Positions 1 to 13,988 are shown, counted from the first letter of the stretch. The stretch is DNA of 64,000 nt from Flammula alnicola (GCA_015499995.1 JADNRV010000001.1:868001-932000); one strand, 5' to 3'. Notes: generated from the letters alone by a model not told the origin. Numbers and translations: made by a program.

Positions 1-2
1 CC

Positions 3-3000
3 TTCGGACCGTCGGATTCCGACCCTTTCTCACCTGCTTCGCCCTTTGCGCGCATACCTTCTCCTGACATCGCGCAGCGCTTCTACGAAGATGTACCCGA
101 TACGCCATTAACGGCTACTTCCTGGGGAGCGCCGCTTTCCTACCCTCCATCTCCACCACCGACCTCGTCCTTTGCACGTGTGCCATCTCCTGACATCGCC
201 CAACGATTTTATGAAGATGTGCCCGATACGCCACTGACGGCTACGACTTGGGGGGCACCCCTTTCATACCCTCCATCTCCGCGATGCTTCTCGCCAGTTC
301 CATCTCTCGACCTGGGAGAGCGGGCAAGGTTCGACGATTTCGAACCGACTCTGCATTACCCGCGGTCCCTAGAACCAACATCGCAGGCATCATCGGAAAT
401 CTGGCCCCACGTTTGGCCGTACAACATTGGCCATTCAAATTTGTCGTCATCGTCTACTTATCTCAGCAAAGAACAAGCAGGCGCAAATGACCAGATTAAT
501 GGAATATGGCCTCACGTTTGGCCGTACAACATTGACCATTCAAAGTTGTCGTCATCTATCGACCTCAGCCATGAGCAAGCAGTCGCAAGTGACCAGAGTC
601 GTGGAATATGGCCTCATGTTTGGCCGTACAATATTGACCATTCAAAGTTGTCGTCGACATCTACTTATCTCAACGATGAGCAAACAGTCGCAAATTCCCA
701 AAGTGATGGAATATGGCACCACGTTTGGCCGTACAACACTGATCATTCAAAGTTGTCGTCGTCATCTGCCGAGCTCAGCGATGAGCAAGCAGCCTTATAT
801 GACCAGCGTAATGGAATATGGCCCCACGTCTGGCCATATAACGGTGTCCATTCCACATCTACAACCACCCAAGTAGATTCGTCCACTCGATCAACCTTCG
901 GATACCCATATATCAACATCTGTGAGTGCATCATTTTCTGCATTCAGCTGGCCTCAGTCATTGATTCAAATATTTTAGATCATCCTGTCTACCCTCATCT
1001 CGACATCTACCCTTTGATTCCTGCTGCTACACAAACGAGCTCTTCGGGAGAGCAGGTGGCAAATGTCGGTATTAGCCTTGTTGTCAGACTCCCCTCTGTA
1101 TATCCCACAATCAAATTATGTGAGTTGAATTCTTGCCCTTGATTTTCTTTTCTAATTCGGCTACCAGATGCAGATGTCTATCCTCATAATTTGAGTAGCA
1201 TATATCCTTCCGTGCCGTTACCTCAGGAAAGCTCTGCCCCACATGCCGATGCCGATGCCTACCCTCATAATTTGGATAACATATATCCCGCCGTTACTCA
1301 ACTACAAGGAGGCGTCATTCGGGATATAGATGCTCATGTTTATCCTCATAATCTGGATTTCATCTATCCTCCCATTCATACAGGCGCCGATGGCTATCCT
1401 CATAACTTGGATCAAATATATCCTCACGGTAGTGGGTCTCAAGGAAGCATCCAACATACAGAAATTTATCCATTCTTCAATCTGTGTACGGGGGTGTTCT
1501 CTTTCACAGCATTCATCATTTTCACTGACTTCCATTCCTTTTCGTAGACCCTCCAACTATGCCCCCTTTTTTCGCGCATCTTTCGTTACACATGTGCAAC
1601 CCCAGATCACAATACCCTGACTTTGAGATATGTAAGCAGCTCTGTTATCTGGACATCCACATGTACTGAGTTCTTGGCCAGACCCGGAGATTCCTACGCA
1701 CACTGCGACCGGTCGTTTGCAGGGGCTACCACGATCGCTTACCTCTTCGACACCTGAAGATTGGCTCTCAGGATCTGTATATCCTGCATTCAATCTGTGT
1801 AAGTACTTGAAAGATATTGTTAATAACCATCACTCATGTCTTGAATTTAGACCCTGCAGTGTATCCCTTCTTCGACCTCTACCCTTCTGTAGAAACTCGA
1901 ATGGTGTCGGAGATCGGTATAAATTTTCTCTCCTATTTCTTGACTTGCCCTCATTCATTTCTCCATAGATTCAACCATGTCCTCCACTGACCACAAGCAG
2001 CCGCTGAAGACGACGTTACAATCACACTATCCAGTGTTTGACTTATGTATGCAATAATGCCATTTTTCTGCCATCGGTATTGATGTTTTTTATTTTATTA
2101 TAGATCCGGCTGTTTATCCCTATTTCGACATATATCCTGCTTCTACTCAAATCGTCAGCAAGGCTGCAGGAAGATCAGGTGTGTGGCTTACGATTGATGG
2201 TCCAATCCAATTCTAATTTCCTGATATAAAGATCAAGAACACGTACTGACCACTACAATGCCAACAATGTATCCATTTTTTAATCTTTGTACGTAAAACA
2301 TCTGCATCGACGTTAATAAATAATTCTGACCTTATAGTTTAGACCCAAGCGTCTATCCCTACCTTGACATCTATCCTGCCCCGCATGTTTCCAGCAAGAA
2401 TACATCCTTTGACAAAGTCTTAAATGAGGATAAAAAGCAAGCGCTCGCGCATACATTAGCGCCGATGATCCTTCTTTCAACCTGTGTAAGTAATATTTCT
2501 CCGCCAAGTTTGTTGCGTAATGTTCACATTCATGATAGATCCATGCGTTTACCCCCACTTCGACATCTATTCTGCTGCCTATGTATCTAGCAAACTCTCC
2601 AATTCTTCCCTTGCCCAGTTTAGTAAAGATGAGAGACGAGTGCCAACGTCGACGTCGGCGCAAGCTTATCCATTCTTCAACCTCTGTATGTGATATATTA
2701 TTTCAAGCTCGATTACCTGTGCTAAATTCGGTCTAGACCCCAGCGTTTACCCCTACTTCGACATATATCCCGCTCTAAACGGTTCCAGTACATTAGTTGC
2801 TGGTGAGGTGTCGAGGAAAGTGGAACCGATAAGTATCAGAGCCGTAGCTCGGTACCCGATATTCAATCTCTGTATGCTCCTTTATCGTGCTGTATTTCAT
2901 GTTATTAACTCTGTCCCATTACTAGACCCCGCTGTTTATCCTTGCTTCGACCTCTACCTACCACGACCTGAGCCTCCGGTCTTTCCAATGAAGGCGAAGG

Positions 3001-3602
3001 CGAAATCTACAAGCAGGCTAACACACGCAGAACTACATGCCATGGTCATGATGGAACGGATTGGATCAACGGGATCTTTTAGGCCTACTGATGGACTGCG
3101 GGAAAGTCGCGTGGATGTCAACCGTCAGATGTCCTTTATCAACGAAGAGGACGAGACGGCCAGCTGTTTGGAAATGCCTACAGCGTCAAGTTCTTCCAGC
3201 AGGATACCCATTTCCTCGTCAAGTCAAACGCATGAAGTTCGAAAACCTTCGATGGCACTCCAATCAGGAAGTTCTAGTTCCCTACAAAGCATGAGTCAAC
3301 GTCGTGGCCCATCTCCACTCCACCCATCCTCGGGGTTTCCAGGCCGGGAAATTTCAAGGTCGACGAGCCCTCGAGAACAACCAAAGTACGGGCTTCCACC
3401 TCGGCCATCTTCTATTGTTCAAGGCCATGATCTTTCCCGATCGTCGAGTCTTCGAGATCAACCTATTCCAAGGTCGTCGCATACATTTCCCCTAAAAGTG
3501 GCCCCGCGGAGGCGTGACAGTCTTGTTTTGCAAAGAGCCAAGGCGTACGATAGTAATGGTACATTTTTCCCTTCTTCCATCGACCTGTCTGACGAAAGTT
3601 GA
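3..3602 (+). CDS. Tyr/Pro-rich repeat protein of symmetric exon cassettes (5' end outside window)
   Basis: I do not recognise a characterised family. The frame is open from the first bases, so the start lies upstream. I read thirteen exons: 3-921, 979-1119, 1168-1485, 1548-1631, 1682-1798, 1851-1916, 1969-2046, 2104-2178, 2232-2288, 2343-2485, 2539-2685, 2737-2871 and 2926-3602. Exon 1 has two copies of a 42-codon unit (SPDIAQRFYEDVPDTPLTAT) and five copies of a 34-35 residue unit with IWPHVWPYN. Exon 3 has four YPHNLD..IYP units. Later exons mostly start inside YP(A/S)VYPYFDIYP and end in YPFFNLY. Every intron is phase 1, usually splitting the Tyr codon. The last exon is Ser/Arg-rich and ends at TGA. 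No membrane segment or enzyme motif is visible. Exon 2343-2485 is 143 nt, breaks the frame and may be skipped or mis-sequenced. Function is unknown. Confidence 0.75.
399..850 (+). repeat. Tandem IWPHVWPYN coding repeats (five units)
   Basis: The Ile codon that opens each unit falls at 399, 504, 606, 711 and 816, giving periods of 105, 102, 105 and 105 nt, all in frame. Each unit begins IWPHVWPYN (IWHHVWPYN in the fourth) and continues with a His-Ser-(K/N)-Leu-Ser-Ser stretch and a polar tail. The copies are diverged by substitutions and by one lost codon, so the array is not a very recent expansion. Confidence 0.9.
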
Positions 3603-3924
3603 CCCTTAGCCGAAAATACGTCAGGGCTCGTTAAAGACACGATCGCGAAATTTCCACTGCCCCCAAAAATTCCGCTGCCTCCGCTACCGACGGATCGGGG
3701 TAAATAGATGCTAGTCGAACAACCGTTTGATATAATGTCAGTTTTCAAGCTTAGATTTCTATGTACGTATACATGCATTGCCTTGTGAGTAGACACATTA
3801 ATGGATTTGGAGAATTGGAGAAACAAAACATATCCTGCGAGCAAAATGCCACAATTTCAGCGGTCTCGTCCTTCTGGGTCAGATGAATATTCATCATCTA
3901 ATGATCCATGATCATGGTCGGCAC
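3603..3924. other. Tail-to-tail intergenic region
   Basis: About 320 bp lie between the stop of the Tyr/Pro repeat gene (+) and the stop of the PUB-domain gene (-). It should hold the two 3' untranslated regions. I see no further gene or repeat in it. Confidence 0.5.
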
Positions 3925-4872
3925 TTAGAATATGACCTGAACCGGGCATAGCGCTTTCGGGGAAGGTGGTCTCCGAAGAGATTCTGCGGCTTCCAAAGCA
4001 GCCTGCCTCGATGCAGCTGCAGCACGAGCAGCACGCTGCTCCTTCTCAATCTCATCTCGCAAGACCTTTGCCTTCCTGTCATCCATGAAAGCTAGTTTCA
4101 CCTAAGGCCGTCTCGTATCAGTTGGGTCATTCATTTGGGCTGCAGATAGTACTCGCCTTTTCTGCAGCATCATCGTGGGCGGCTTTCTCGCTCTTCTTCG
4201 CTCTTGCGACCCGCTCTTCCTTCTCTGTCTCTAGAGTGATGTATTCCTGCAGAATGGTAGCCCCGATCCGCAGATCTTCCAGATGACGCCTATGGAATGT
4301 ATAATATGGTTGAAAGTTTTTAACCTTGAGGGAAACGATTTCAAAAGACAGACTATGTCAGTACATTTCAAACAACTTACCTCTGGTTTAAACCCAAGCT
4401 GAGAGGTTGTCAGTGAAATTTTGTGAGACGATTCACAGCCCTGATAAGTAATATGGCACTGACTTCAATAGCGAACTCCAGCGCCCCTTTGCGGTCCACA
4501 AGATCCCTCTTGATGATGGTGTTGGTGGGCTTGAATTGCTGGAACTTTAGGTTCTCGGGTTCACGTAACAGATTTTCCGAAATCGTCAGTAAAGTCTATG
4601 CAAAGTTCGAGGAATCAACAGCGACGCTCGGGGTAGACGAGAGACAGCAGTACTTTGAGAGAGCTCATTGCTTGATCTCTGGGATTGGGACGTGTAATGC
4701 CCGGATCTATAAGCCTTCGAAACTTCTGGCGCTTCTCGTGTTCAGCAGCAAGTTGGGCTGCAGTCAACTGTGGGGTAGCTTGACGAGTACGGCGTTCGGC
4801 TGCTGCTGCTAAGGCATCATTGGATATGCTAGCGCTATTGAGAGAGCCGCTTGGAGAAGAAGGTATTGACAT
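3925..4872 (-). CDS. PUB-domain protein
   Basis: The protein starts MSIPSSPSGS at 4872. An Ala/Glu/Arg-rich stretch precedes a PUB (PUG) domain: SSLKTLLTISENLLREPENL, then FQQFKPTN, GALEFAIE and LGFKPE, the usual order of this fold. The C-terminal part is a charged Ala/Glu/Lys/Arg helix, probably coiled coil, ending at a TAA at 3927-3925. PUB domains bind the C-terminal tail of the AAA ATPase p97/Cdc48 in PNGase and UBX proteins, so a Cdc48-linked role is likely, but no transglutaminase or UBX domain is visible. Introns follow SLK, ALEFAIE and LGFKPE. The last intron (4156-4102) appears to be GC-AG rather than GT-AG. The gene is tail-to-tail with the preceding repeat gene. Confidence 0.8.
4102..4156 (-). 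other. GC-AG intron in the PUB-domain gene
   Basis: Read on the minus strand the donor is AAAAG|GCGAGT and the acceptor CCTTAG|GTG. Joining them gives a continuous frame from ...AAEK into VKLAFMDDRK. No in-frame GT donor lies nearby. GC donors are the commonest non-canonical class and typically have a strong flanking consensus, as here. Confidence 0.7.
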
Positions 4873-5225
4873 TGTGCTACTTCAGATGACCTTCAGGCGG
4901 GGTAGACAAGAAGAGAATATGTTTGTAGTCCTACGAAGGGCAATTGGGTGGTCGATCACCAGGTCAGTAACAAGTCAATGGCTGCCACTGGCTGGATTCC
5001 TGGGAACCCGGCTTAACTGACCAATTTGAGTCACAAAATAATGACATTGCTACAGGCTCGAACGTGACCATGGCACGAAGTAAATAGTATACCAGGATTC
5101 TAGTGACCATAAGTTGAAGTAAGTAGTCGTAAATCAAATTTCTCGCCAGGGTACTATGTATGGAACTCAAAGAGTATACAAGGTGTTACTCAAAGATATG
5201 GTAGGAGGTATTCAAGAAAGTGCGT
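4873..5225. other. Intergenic region
   Basis: About 350 bp between the start of the PUB-domain gene and the stop of the protease gene, both on the minus strand. It must carry the PUB gene promoter and the protease 3' end. No open frame longer than noise and no repeat was seen. Confidence 0.5.
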
Positions 5226-6774
<1,549 letters not shown>

Positions 6775-7281
6775 GGTTGTGGTAAGGAGAGAGAGACAAC
6801 TGCGGGGGTGCTGTTGCCATTAACGTCATGCGCGGACTTTAAACCATGCTAACTAAAAGTACCTCCAATTTCCAAATGATACAGCAAATATTAAAATTAT
6901 CAAAGAAAACTCAAATCATGATGCTTTTCTTCTAAATCTTCACCAGAATATTTGAATAATAGGATATATTGTACTCGTAAAATTTCAGAGGCAGAGATGC
7001 ATTATATGTGGAAGAATCTATGAAACACTAGAGTGGTGACATAGATGTGGAAATGATGGCTCATTTCGGTACTGACAGGAAAACAAAAACTCATTCTTTT
7101 GGTTCAAAATTTTTATGTAGTGTTGACAATATGTAAATGTATATGTTGCAATTTATTTGAAGGCAAACGGAGCCTCCTTTGCAAAGGTATTGACTTCGCA
7201 AAAGGGTATCAAATGGGCGTCACGTTTGATGGTGGATGACTGTAACTTTCCATTATTTACTTACTCCTCCATCTTGCCTCG
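6775..7281. promoter_or_regulatory. Divergent promoter between pep4 and the bromodomain gene
   Basis: About 500 bp, strongly AT-rich from 6840 to 7160, separate two start codons that point away from each other. Both promoters must lie here. I could not assign specific factor sites. Confidence 0.5.
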
Positions 7282-9731
7282 ATGACCACCCGTTCAACGC
7301 GACGCCCTCAAGTTCAAGACCCTTTGAGCAACCTAGAATCCCTTTTGCTCGCTCAGGCAGTATGGCAGCTTGGTGCAGGTCCAAATTCGTGGTCGGCCGT
7401 TGCGAAATTGCTATCAAAACACCCTCTATTGTCGCGGCCTAAATCATTCTTCAATACTCAAGTCAGTACTTAACATTCCCCAGCTAAAAAGCCAGACTCC
7501 TCCTCTTATTAAATATCACCAGTCCTGTCGTTCTATATACGAGCAACTTATGAAGGATGCCGATCTCGAATTGTGCGTTATAACTCATGCTTACTTCGGA
7601 ATTTATTGATTAAATCCCACAATACAGAAACGAGTCAAACCACAATCCACATGGTTTGTCAAAACCGCCACTTAGTTGCCCGCATAAGCTGAAACTTGAG
7701 CAGCGCTCATGAATCTCAAACTGGCTGAAAAACACTATTGTTCGCGCCACGCTGAGCTGCGTGAGCTTATAATGGCGGAAGAGTCGAAGTTCAAGTCAGT
7801 CCTGAAATTCTCACCATGTGCGAACCGTATAGTAACATTCCTTTGTCCAGGACTGTTCTGAAGGAGATTGAGGATATCCGAGCAGGACTGTGGGACAAGG
7901 AAATTCAAGCCAAATTGACCCGTCAATCCACGCCAGAACCTCCAACCCTACAAGAGGTCGTGAGCGCGACTCAAACATCGGATGAAGTCTTCGACGGCTC
8001 TGATCTCAGTGGCGTATCAGAGTCCGCAGAATCGAGCTCTTCGTCTGAGAAGGCGAAGGTATGTTTTCACTTAGCTTTAACAATGACAGTACATATTTTT
8101 ATGACCCTATTAGGAACCCACTTCAACCAGTGTGGAAATAGTAGAGGCACAGCTACAAGAGGAGGGGGTGCCATCTACCGATACACTAGAGCAGGAAGAC
8201 TATCAAAAAGACACAAAACTACCTTCGCCACCTCCAGTCCCTGATATAGTAGAAGAAACAGCAGAGGCGGATGTACAAGAGGAGATGCCACTGGAACCTG
8301 AAGAAATCCAGAAAGAGTCCCTTCCTCCTTCACATGCAGTGCAAGGTGAGACTGCCGCCACTTCGCCCGCGGGTGAAATTATTCCAACAGAATTGATGAA
8401 CGAAGTCGATGCTGGACAAAATGATGAGGATAGTCATATGGACAGTCTGGAGGCGACGGCAACGACGGAACTTTTGGAGGACAACGCAGAGACCATGGGC
8501 GATCATGGTGGCGAATTGCAAGAAGAAGAGGAAGAGGAAATCAACGAAGAGAAAGAAAGCAAAGAGGAGGAGGAGGAAGCATCCCAGGGACATGAAGAAG
8601 AGGTCCGAATGGAGCCTGATGAGGATGAAGATGGGAATCCTAGCTCACCAAAGTCTGCAGAGCAAGTGGAAGTGGAAACTGAATCCGAACCCATTCACAC
8701 CCCTGAAGCTGATACCGCCCCGTCTGAGGCTGAGCCTGCAGCGGACGAAGGGCATTCTTCTGGATCAGAAGAACCTGTTGTCCCTGCCCGACGTGCGTAT
8801 AATTGTAAACTGACGTCATATCTTTTATAACTCTAATACCAATCAGGTTCAACTCGCCGACGCAAGTCATCCGCTGCATCAGTTCCTCCTCCACAAACCA
8901 GAAAGAGGCTAAGATCTCAGGCGCGCGTACCCGAATCCGAGCCTCAGACTGCAATGGAATCCGAAAATGAAGGCGATGCGGGAGTTAAAGAGGAGGAGAC
9001 TCCTCAGCCTGAGGATGAAGCCTCTTCACCTTTCGATGGTGGCATGACGCGGCGACGCGATGGTCCGTTACAGATATTATCATTTGACAGGGAGGCTGAT
9101 TACCCTTTCCACAGGGAAACGAAAAGCCTCATTCCTGGAAGGTATAGAATCACCTCTAGAAAAGAAACGACTGCGAGAAGATTCAGAACCTGCGGATGAA
9201 GATGAGCCAGGTATGTATTTTCACCATTACGTGCGATGATTGGTGTACTGACATCTGACAGGTCCTAGTTCGCACAACACGCGCGCCCGTGTTACGCGTC
9301 ACGGAACACGGACGGAGGAACAGGTAGCATTGAAACGTTTCCAAAACGTTATTGGCATGTTACATTCCCAAATATCTCAACATCGAAACGGCAATATCTT
9401 CCATAACCCCATCAAAAATTCAGAAGCGCCGGACTATCATGAGATCGTCAAGCGTCCTATGGATTTGAAGACAATCAAGACCCGGGTGAAGGATGGTGTA
9501 ATCGCAAATTCCCTTGAATTTCAGCGCGATATCTTTTTGATGTTTGCAAATGCTATGATGTATAACCGACCTGGTTCAGATGTGCATGCTATGGCAGAAG
9601 ATGTAAGTTCAACTCCGGTTTATCTTGATATTTATTCTTATCTTTTTGTCTAGATGATGCTCGAGAGTGAAGGGCAGATAATTGCATTTCGCCAAACGGA
9701 AGGCCTAGTGAAACGAGGGCAACGACCTTGA
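7282..9731 (+). CDS. BRD8/Bdc1-like bromodomain protein (putative NuA4 subunit)
   Basis: The N-terminus has a SANT-like helix set (LLLAQAVWQLGAGPNSWSAV, then AKLLSKHPLLSRPKSFF), as in BRD8 and fission yeast Bdc1. A coiled-coil stretch follows (KLAEKHYCSRHAELRELI, then VLKEIEDIRAGLWD). The middle is a long acidic, Glu-rich, low-complexity region with a basic patch (TRRRKS). The C-terminus is a bromodomain: NVIGMLHSQISQHRNGNIF, then NPIKNSEAPDYHEIVKRPMD and the acetyl-lysine-contacting Asn in FANAMMYNRP. Seven or more introns join cleanly, and the stop is TGA at 9729-9731. In yeasts and animals the family is part of the NuA4/TIP60 histone acetyltransferase complex; that assignment is by family resemblance. 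Confidence 0.85.
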
Positions 9732-10077
9732 GCGAAGTCGCCTTTTCTGTGATAGTTTAAATATCGTCGTTATTGTATTTTTACAAGTCTTATTCAGGTT
9801 GATGAACTGTAGGCGTCCGAAGTTGGTCCAATAAGTATTATATGTGGTCGTTCCCAAGTTATTATGCCGAGGTCCTCATCTCGGGTCACTTAGGTCAGAT
9901 ACTGATGTACTTTACGTAACCTTATTTCTGTCGATGTCATTGTTCAGAGTCACAAGTAAAAGCCTGTTCTCTCATGGTGTACTTCACCAACCTTGAACTA
10001 TCTCGTCATCTGCTCCTTGCGGTTGCAAACAAGATAACTTGCAACGGACTCCATGCTGCCTTCGACTCGGCATCAGA
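9732..10077. other. Intergenic region
   Basis: About 345 bp between two plus-strand genes. It should hold the 3' end of the bromodomain gene and the promoter of the kinase gene. Nothing else was recognised. Confidence 0.45.
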
Positions 10078-11989
10078 ATGTTAAAGTCTGGCAATGGACT
10101 CCTCCCTTTCGTCCACGGAATTAAACTCATCCATTTCTCCCCATATACATCGACAGCTCTCCACTTTTATCAAAATAGACAACTGGAACTCTATGCATCG
10201 AAGGAGGCCAAAAGGTTGACTTTGAGGCAACTCGTATGCAATTCTTACCCAATTCTTACCCTGTCCATATTCAATGCCGACATTTTCAAAACTAGGTCTA
10301 TTTTGGTCGCTCTATGAATGAGGAACGACTTATCACAGTGAGCTGTCTCAGTATTCACTATAAATACCGGTTCCATCTGATTACTCTCGTCTAAAGAGTG
10401 CCAACTATGTCCGCACGGAATTACCGGTTCGAATTGCGCACCGTTTGCGCGATCTTCAAGCGTTGCCATATGTTGTGGTAACACAGGAGGGAGTCGCCAA
10501 AGTCTACGAGGTTAGTCATCGTGTAGTTCAATGAGATTTCGAGTCACCAAGACATTCATGTTTAGCTTTACTGGTCGGCTTTTGAGAAGTAAGTTATAAC
10601 CGATCGTTGGCTGCACTACTGTGTCAATTAAACAAATCAGATTCCGTCAATTTCCTCCCATCAAGACGCTTGAGGAAAATGAAGCATTCTGCAAATTTAT
10701 GACCACCCTTTTGGACGAACAGTTGATGCATTTCCCCCCTCTGATAAATTCGTTCACGCTGACGACTTGTGGTGATATAACAGTGCTCCCGTCATTCCAA
10801 ACCTTTCCCTTGGTTTATCGTTGTCCTCGCCTTACCTGGCGCCTGACGAACTTGATTCGTTTATGCGCCGTATGTTGATATCTCGGATATCCCGACGTGT
10901 TTTGGCAGAGCATCATATTGCATTGTCCGAAACATTCTCCGGTCGTGGTAGGCAGACGAACGGCGAGCCCCACGTAGGCATTATCTTCACTGGACTTAAA
11001 ATCAAGCGAAGTATCGAACACTGTGCCAAACTTCTTAATGAAAGCCCTCTCTGGTTCGCGGATTCGGCAGAGGATATCAATTCCTCTCGACGACCTGAGG
11101 TGCATATTGATGGACACACGGACACCAGTTTTGCATATATTCGTGAGCATCTTGAGTGGGTCATTGTTCTTCTCTCTCAAGGGGAGCTTCCGCACTCAAC
11201 TGTCTGTAAGATACATCATATTTGAACTTTTGAAAAACGTATGTTTGCGTTTACATCTATCTACTTGTCGTGCTAATGAAGCCGTAGTCAATGCGCGCGA
11301 CATACACAGAGCACAAGCACGCTTCCTCGCTTCCTCCCATTCAAGTGACCGTTGTGGCTGGTGAAAATGATGTAGCGATTCGCATTTCCGATCAAGGTAG
11401 GATCTCTCACTTCCTATCCGCACTTAATAAGTCCTCAGTCTTTTTCAAAGGCGGAGGATTACGTGACGCCCAGAATCAGGTGTCGAAACCTTCCGACCTG
11501 TTTTCATTCTCTCATGTGAGAAATGCGACAAGGTTGGAAGATTCCAGATTAGGGGCACTGCGCACAGCGAGTCAGAGCGAGCAAGGTTTTCGAGGGACCG
11601 TCGACGAGCAGGTTGGAAATTGGCAAAAGGCACGAGAGCAGGAATCGCTCGCTTTAAATGCCGCTCCGTTGCAGGTCGTCCACCCAAGGATTGGAATTGG
11701 ATTGCCGATGAGTTACATTTACGCAACGTGCGTATGTCCCGCTTCTATAACATAAAAATACTGAATGCCGTGCCACAGGTATTTCGGAGGTAGATTAGAA
11801 TTGGTGTCGTTGGATGGTTGGGGTAATAGTTCTTTTTCGTATTGCTTCCTTGCATCCCATTGAAGATATTTACTTCTAGGCACCGACGTATACTTGCGTC
11901 TTCCAAAACTGGTGCGTTCCTTGCTACCCCAACAATATCTTCTCTTACAAGGAGATCAGGGCACAAATTTAGAAGGCATAGAACTCTAA
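10078..11989 (+). CDS. Mitochondrial alpha-ketoacid (pyruvate/branched-chain) dehydrogenase kinase
   Basis: The frame starting MLKSGNGLLPFVHGIKL gives a basic, hydrophobic presequence suited to mitochondria, then HFYQNRQLELYASKEAKRLT. The PDK helical domain follows (VYFGRSMNEERLI, ELPVRIAHRLRDLQALPYVV, then SRISRRVLAEHHIALSE). The GHKL ATPase part shows the N box (IIFELLKNSMRAT), the G1 box (ISDQGGGL), SFSHVRNATRL and the G2 region (HPRIGIGLPMSYIYATYFGG), then WGTDVYLRLPKL. The stop is TAA 11987-11989. Such kinases phosphorylate E1alpha and switch off the dehydrogenase complex. This copy resembles the fungal type with the RLTLRQLV N-terminus (Pkp2-like), but pyruvate and branched-chain kinases cannot be separated safely by eye. 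About ten introns. The start is a choice; other ATGs were not supported by frame. Confidence 0.88.
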
Positions 11990-12658
11990 TTTGTATCATG
12001 TACAGTGTACCATATACCTTATTCGTGGCAGCGCCGCATACGAAGTGCAACATGAAATAACGTTTGCTCAGATCCCTCTAATATTTTTGGAATGGGATCT
12101 AGCACTTCAAAACATCTAGAAGATCGCCATATGTGTTCTAAAGAGTTATGTACTGCCCATCTATCACGATGAAGCAATGGCTCTTTGAATGGATGGTAAA
12201 TTGCGTTGCACTACCAGTGCTACTTCAAGCTTATGTGTAATTGTAAATCATGTCAATGCAAATCGCCCGGCCCGGTGTGAACGTCTCTTGACAGTGCTTA
12301 ATATGGATTCCATCAACATCGGAGGGTTTGTAACGCTCGGGATCTTACCCTGCTTTCCTATAACTTTAAGTCTAAACATTCAACTAACTGCCTCAACCTG
12401 TATCCTCGCCTGTACTTAACACGAAGTGCGATGCCAATGAAAGTGTTTGCAAGTTGAAACTTGATTTATTTGCGAGATCGAGTTGCCGTGCCAAGTGAAA
12501 TTGTACATTTTTCAGGGCGCTGCTTTGTTGAAATGTTACATGTTACCGTTTTCGGAGCACCTGCAAGGGGCAAAAGACCGCACAGGATTGTTGAATAAGT
12601 TCACCATGTTCCGCCTGGTTCTCCTCAATAACTACATACACCATTCGACTTGACTCGG
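11990..12658. other. Intergenic region
   Basis: About 670 bp between the dehydrogenase kinase and the next plus-strand gene. Short open frames are present but show no splice-linked continuation or recognisable motif. I see no repeat. Confidence 0.45.
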
Positions 12659-13988
12659 ATGGAAACAGATTCTGATTACCTTCCCCCGCCTCCAGCGTAC
12701 TCTGAACAAGAATTCGACCGGAAGATCTCTCTCGCTGCGGACATCTCTATCCGTACACGGCCTCCTCCGGTTGATGAAGATGGATGGGAACGATATGATC
12801 CCTCTGCCCTTGAAGCCGTCTCGACAGCGTCAACCAAACCAGTCCCCAAGGATGTCGTAAATTACTCGACGACCTCATTCAACCCAACAGCCGATAGCAA
12901 AGCGGTTGCCCTTGATGGCTCTCCGGTGACTCTTCCACCAGTCGATAACGGTGGTGGCGTGGCCTCAGGCTCGAGTGCCTGGCTGGTTAAAGGCCTTCTG
13001 AACAGTGATGAAGGCTATTATTACCCATACCCATCGACCCATGATCCTAATGGATATTACGACAAAACGACGGCCATTCAAGAAGAAGAGATTTCACCGG
13101 AATCTCGTTCGTCTTCACCTCCTCTGTTCATCAATAACCTGCACCTAGACTCATCTCGTCAAATGATGAATGCAATCCCTCAAGGAAGATTAGCAGAAAG
13201 CCCACGAGATTCACACATCGATCCTTACTACTTCCAACCTCACAAGCCTCTGAACACAACTGCCCAAAGTTACGGTGCAGGAGACTATCAAAATCCTTTG
13301 CCAGATCCAGGTTCTTACTACACAGCTCAACCTCGTACCCCGCGTCGACCCCTACCTTCACAGCCGCGGCATCCGAGTCAATCTTTTGCTGAAGAGCGCC
13401 CTGTGTCCGGCTATCAGTCACCTCAAATACCTCGCATGAATTTTAATCCATCCATAGCATATAGCAAAACCCCGGCATCACCAACATATCATCATCCGAT
13501 TCCCAAAGACAACGTTCAATATGATCCACATTCTTTCTACAAGTACGCTTCCCCTCGAAGAACATATTGAGAAACCTACTAACTTAACTTGTCATTACAG
13601 TTCTGCTGTATCTGCTCAGCTAACCCCTTTAAGGTCTGTTCAAGGAGGCCCACCGTCGTATGTGATGCTATCAATCCCAATGTAAGATTGAACTGACCTT
13701 AGATTTTGGATCAGTCCTTCGTATAACGAGAGACAATATCAGGGGCAAGTGTTGCAACCAAACATCCAGCCAAGACCAGGACACCAACCCCAATATCTGA
13801 ATAGTCAATTTCCAGCAAGAAGCGTGCCACTTATCGCCACAGATAACCCAAGGCAATCTATGTGGCAAGCTTCAAGTTCATCGCGAATGTCAGCGGCTAA
13901 TGTCAACCGATTCTCGCAATACCCCGATAATTCTGGTGTGTATGGTAACCAAATGGTTCCTGAGAATGGCTGGTGTTCGACCAGGTAA
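12659..13988 (+). CDS. Uncharacterised Pro/Tyr/Ser-rich protein
   Basis: The first in-frame ATG gives METDSDYLPPPPAYSEQEFD, carrying a PPPPAY motif close to the PPxY ligand of WW domains. One long exon of about 300 codons is followed by introns after HSFYN (about 13542-13600) and after GGPPS. The rest is rich in Pro, Gln, Tyr and Ser, with no folded domain that I recognise. The stop is placed at 13986-13988. An alternative splice at AG|GTAATTCC would extend it about 20 codons to near 14070. It lies just upstream of the NDR kinase and in the same direction. Fungal NDR kinases often have Gln/Pro-rich N-terminal extensions, so part of this could be kinase leader, but I see no in-frame link. Confidence 0.6.

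Noticed and set aside
8409..8813. Lys/Arg-rich plus-strand frame within the bromodomain gene
   Set aside because: It is the shifted frame of the Glu-rich region.
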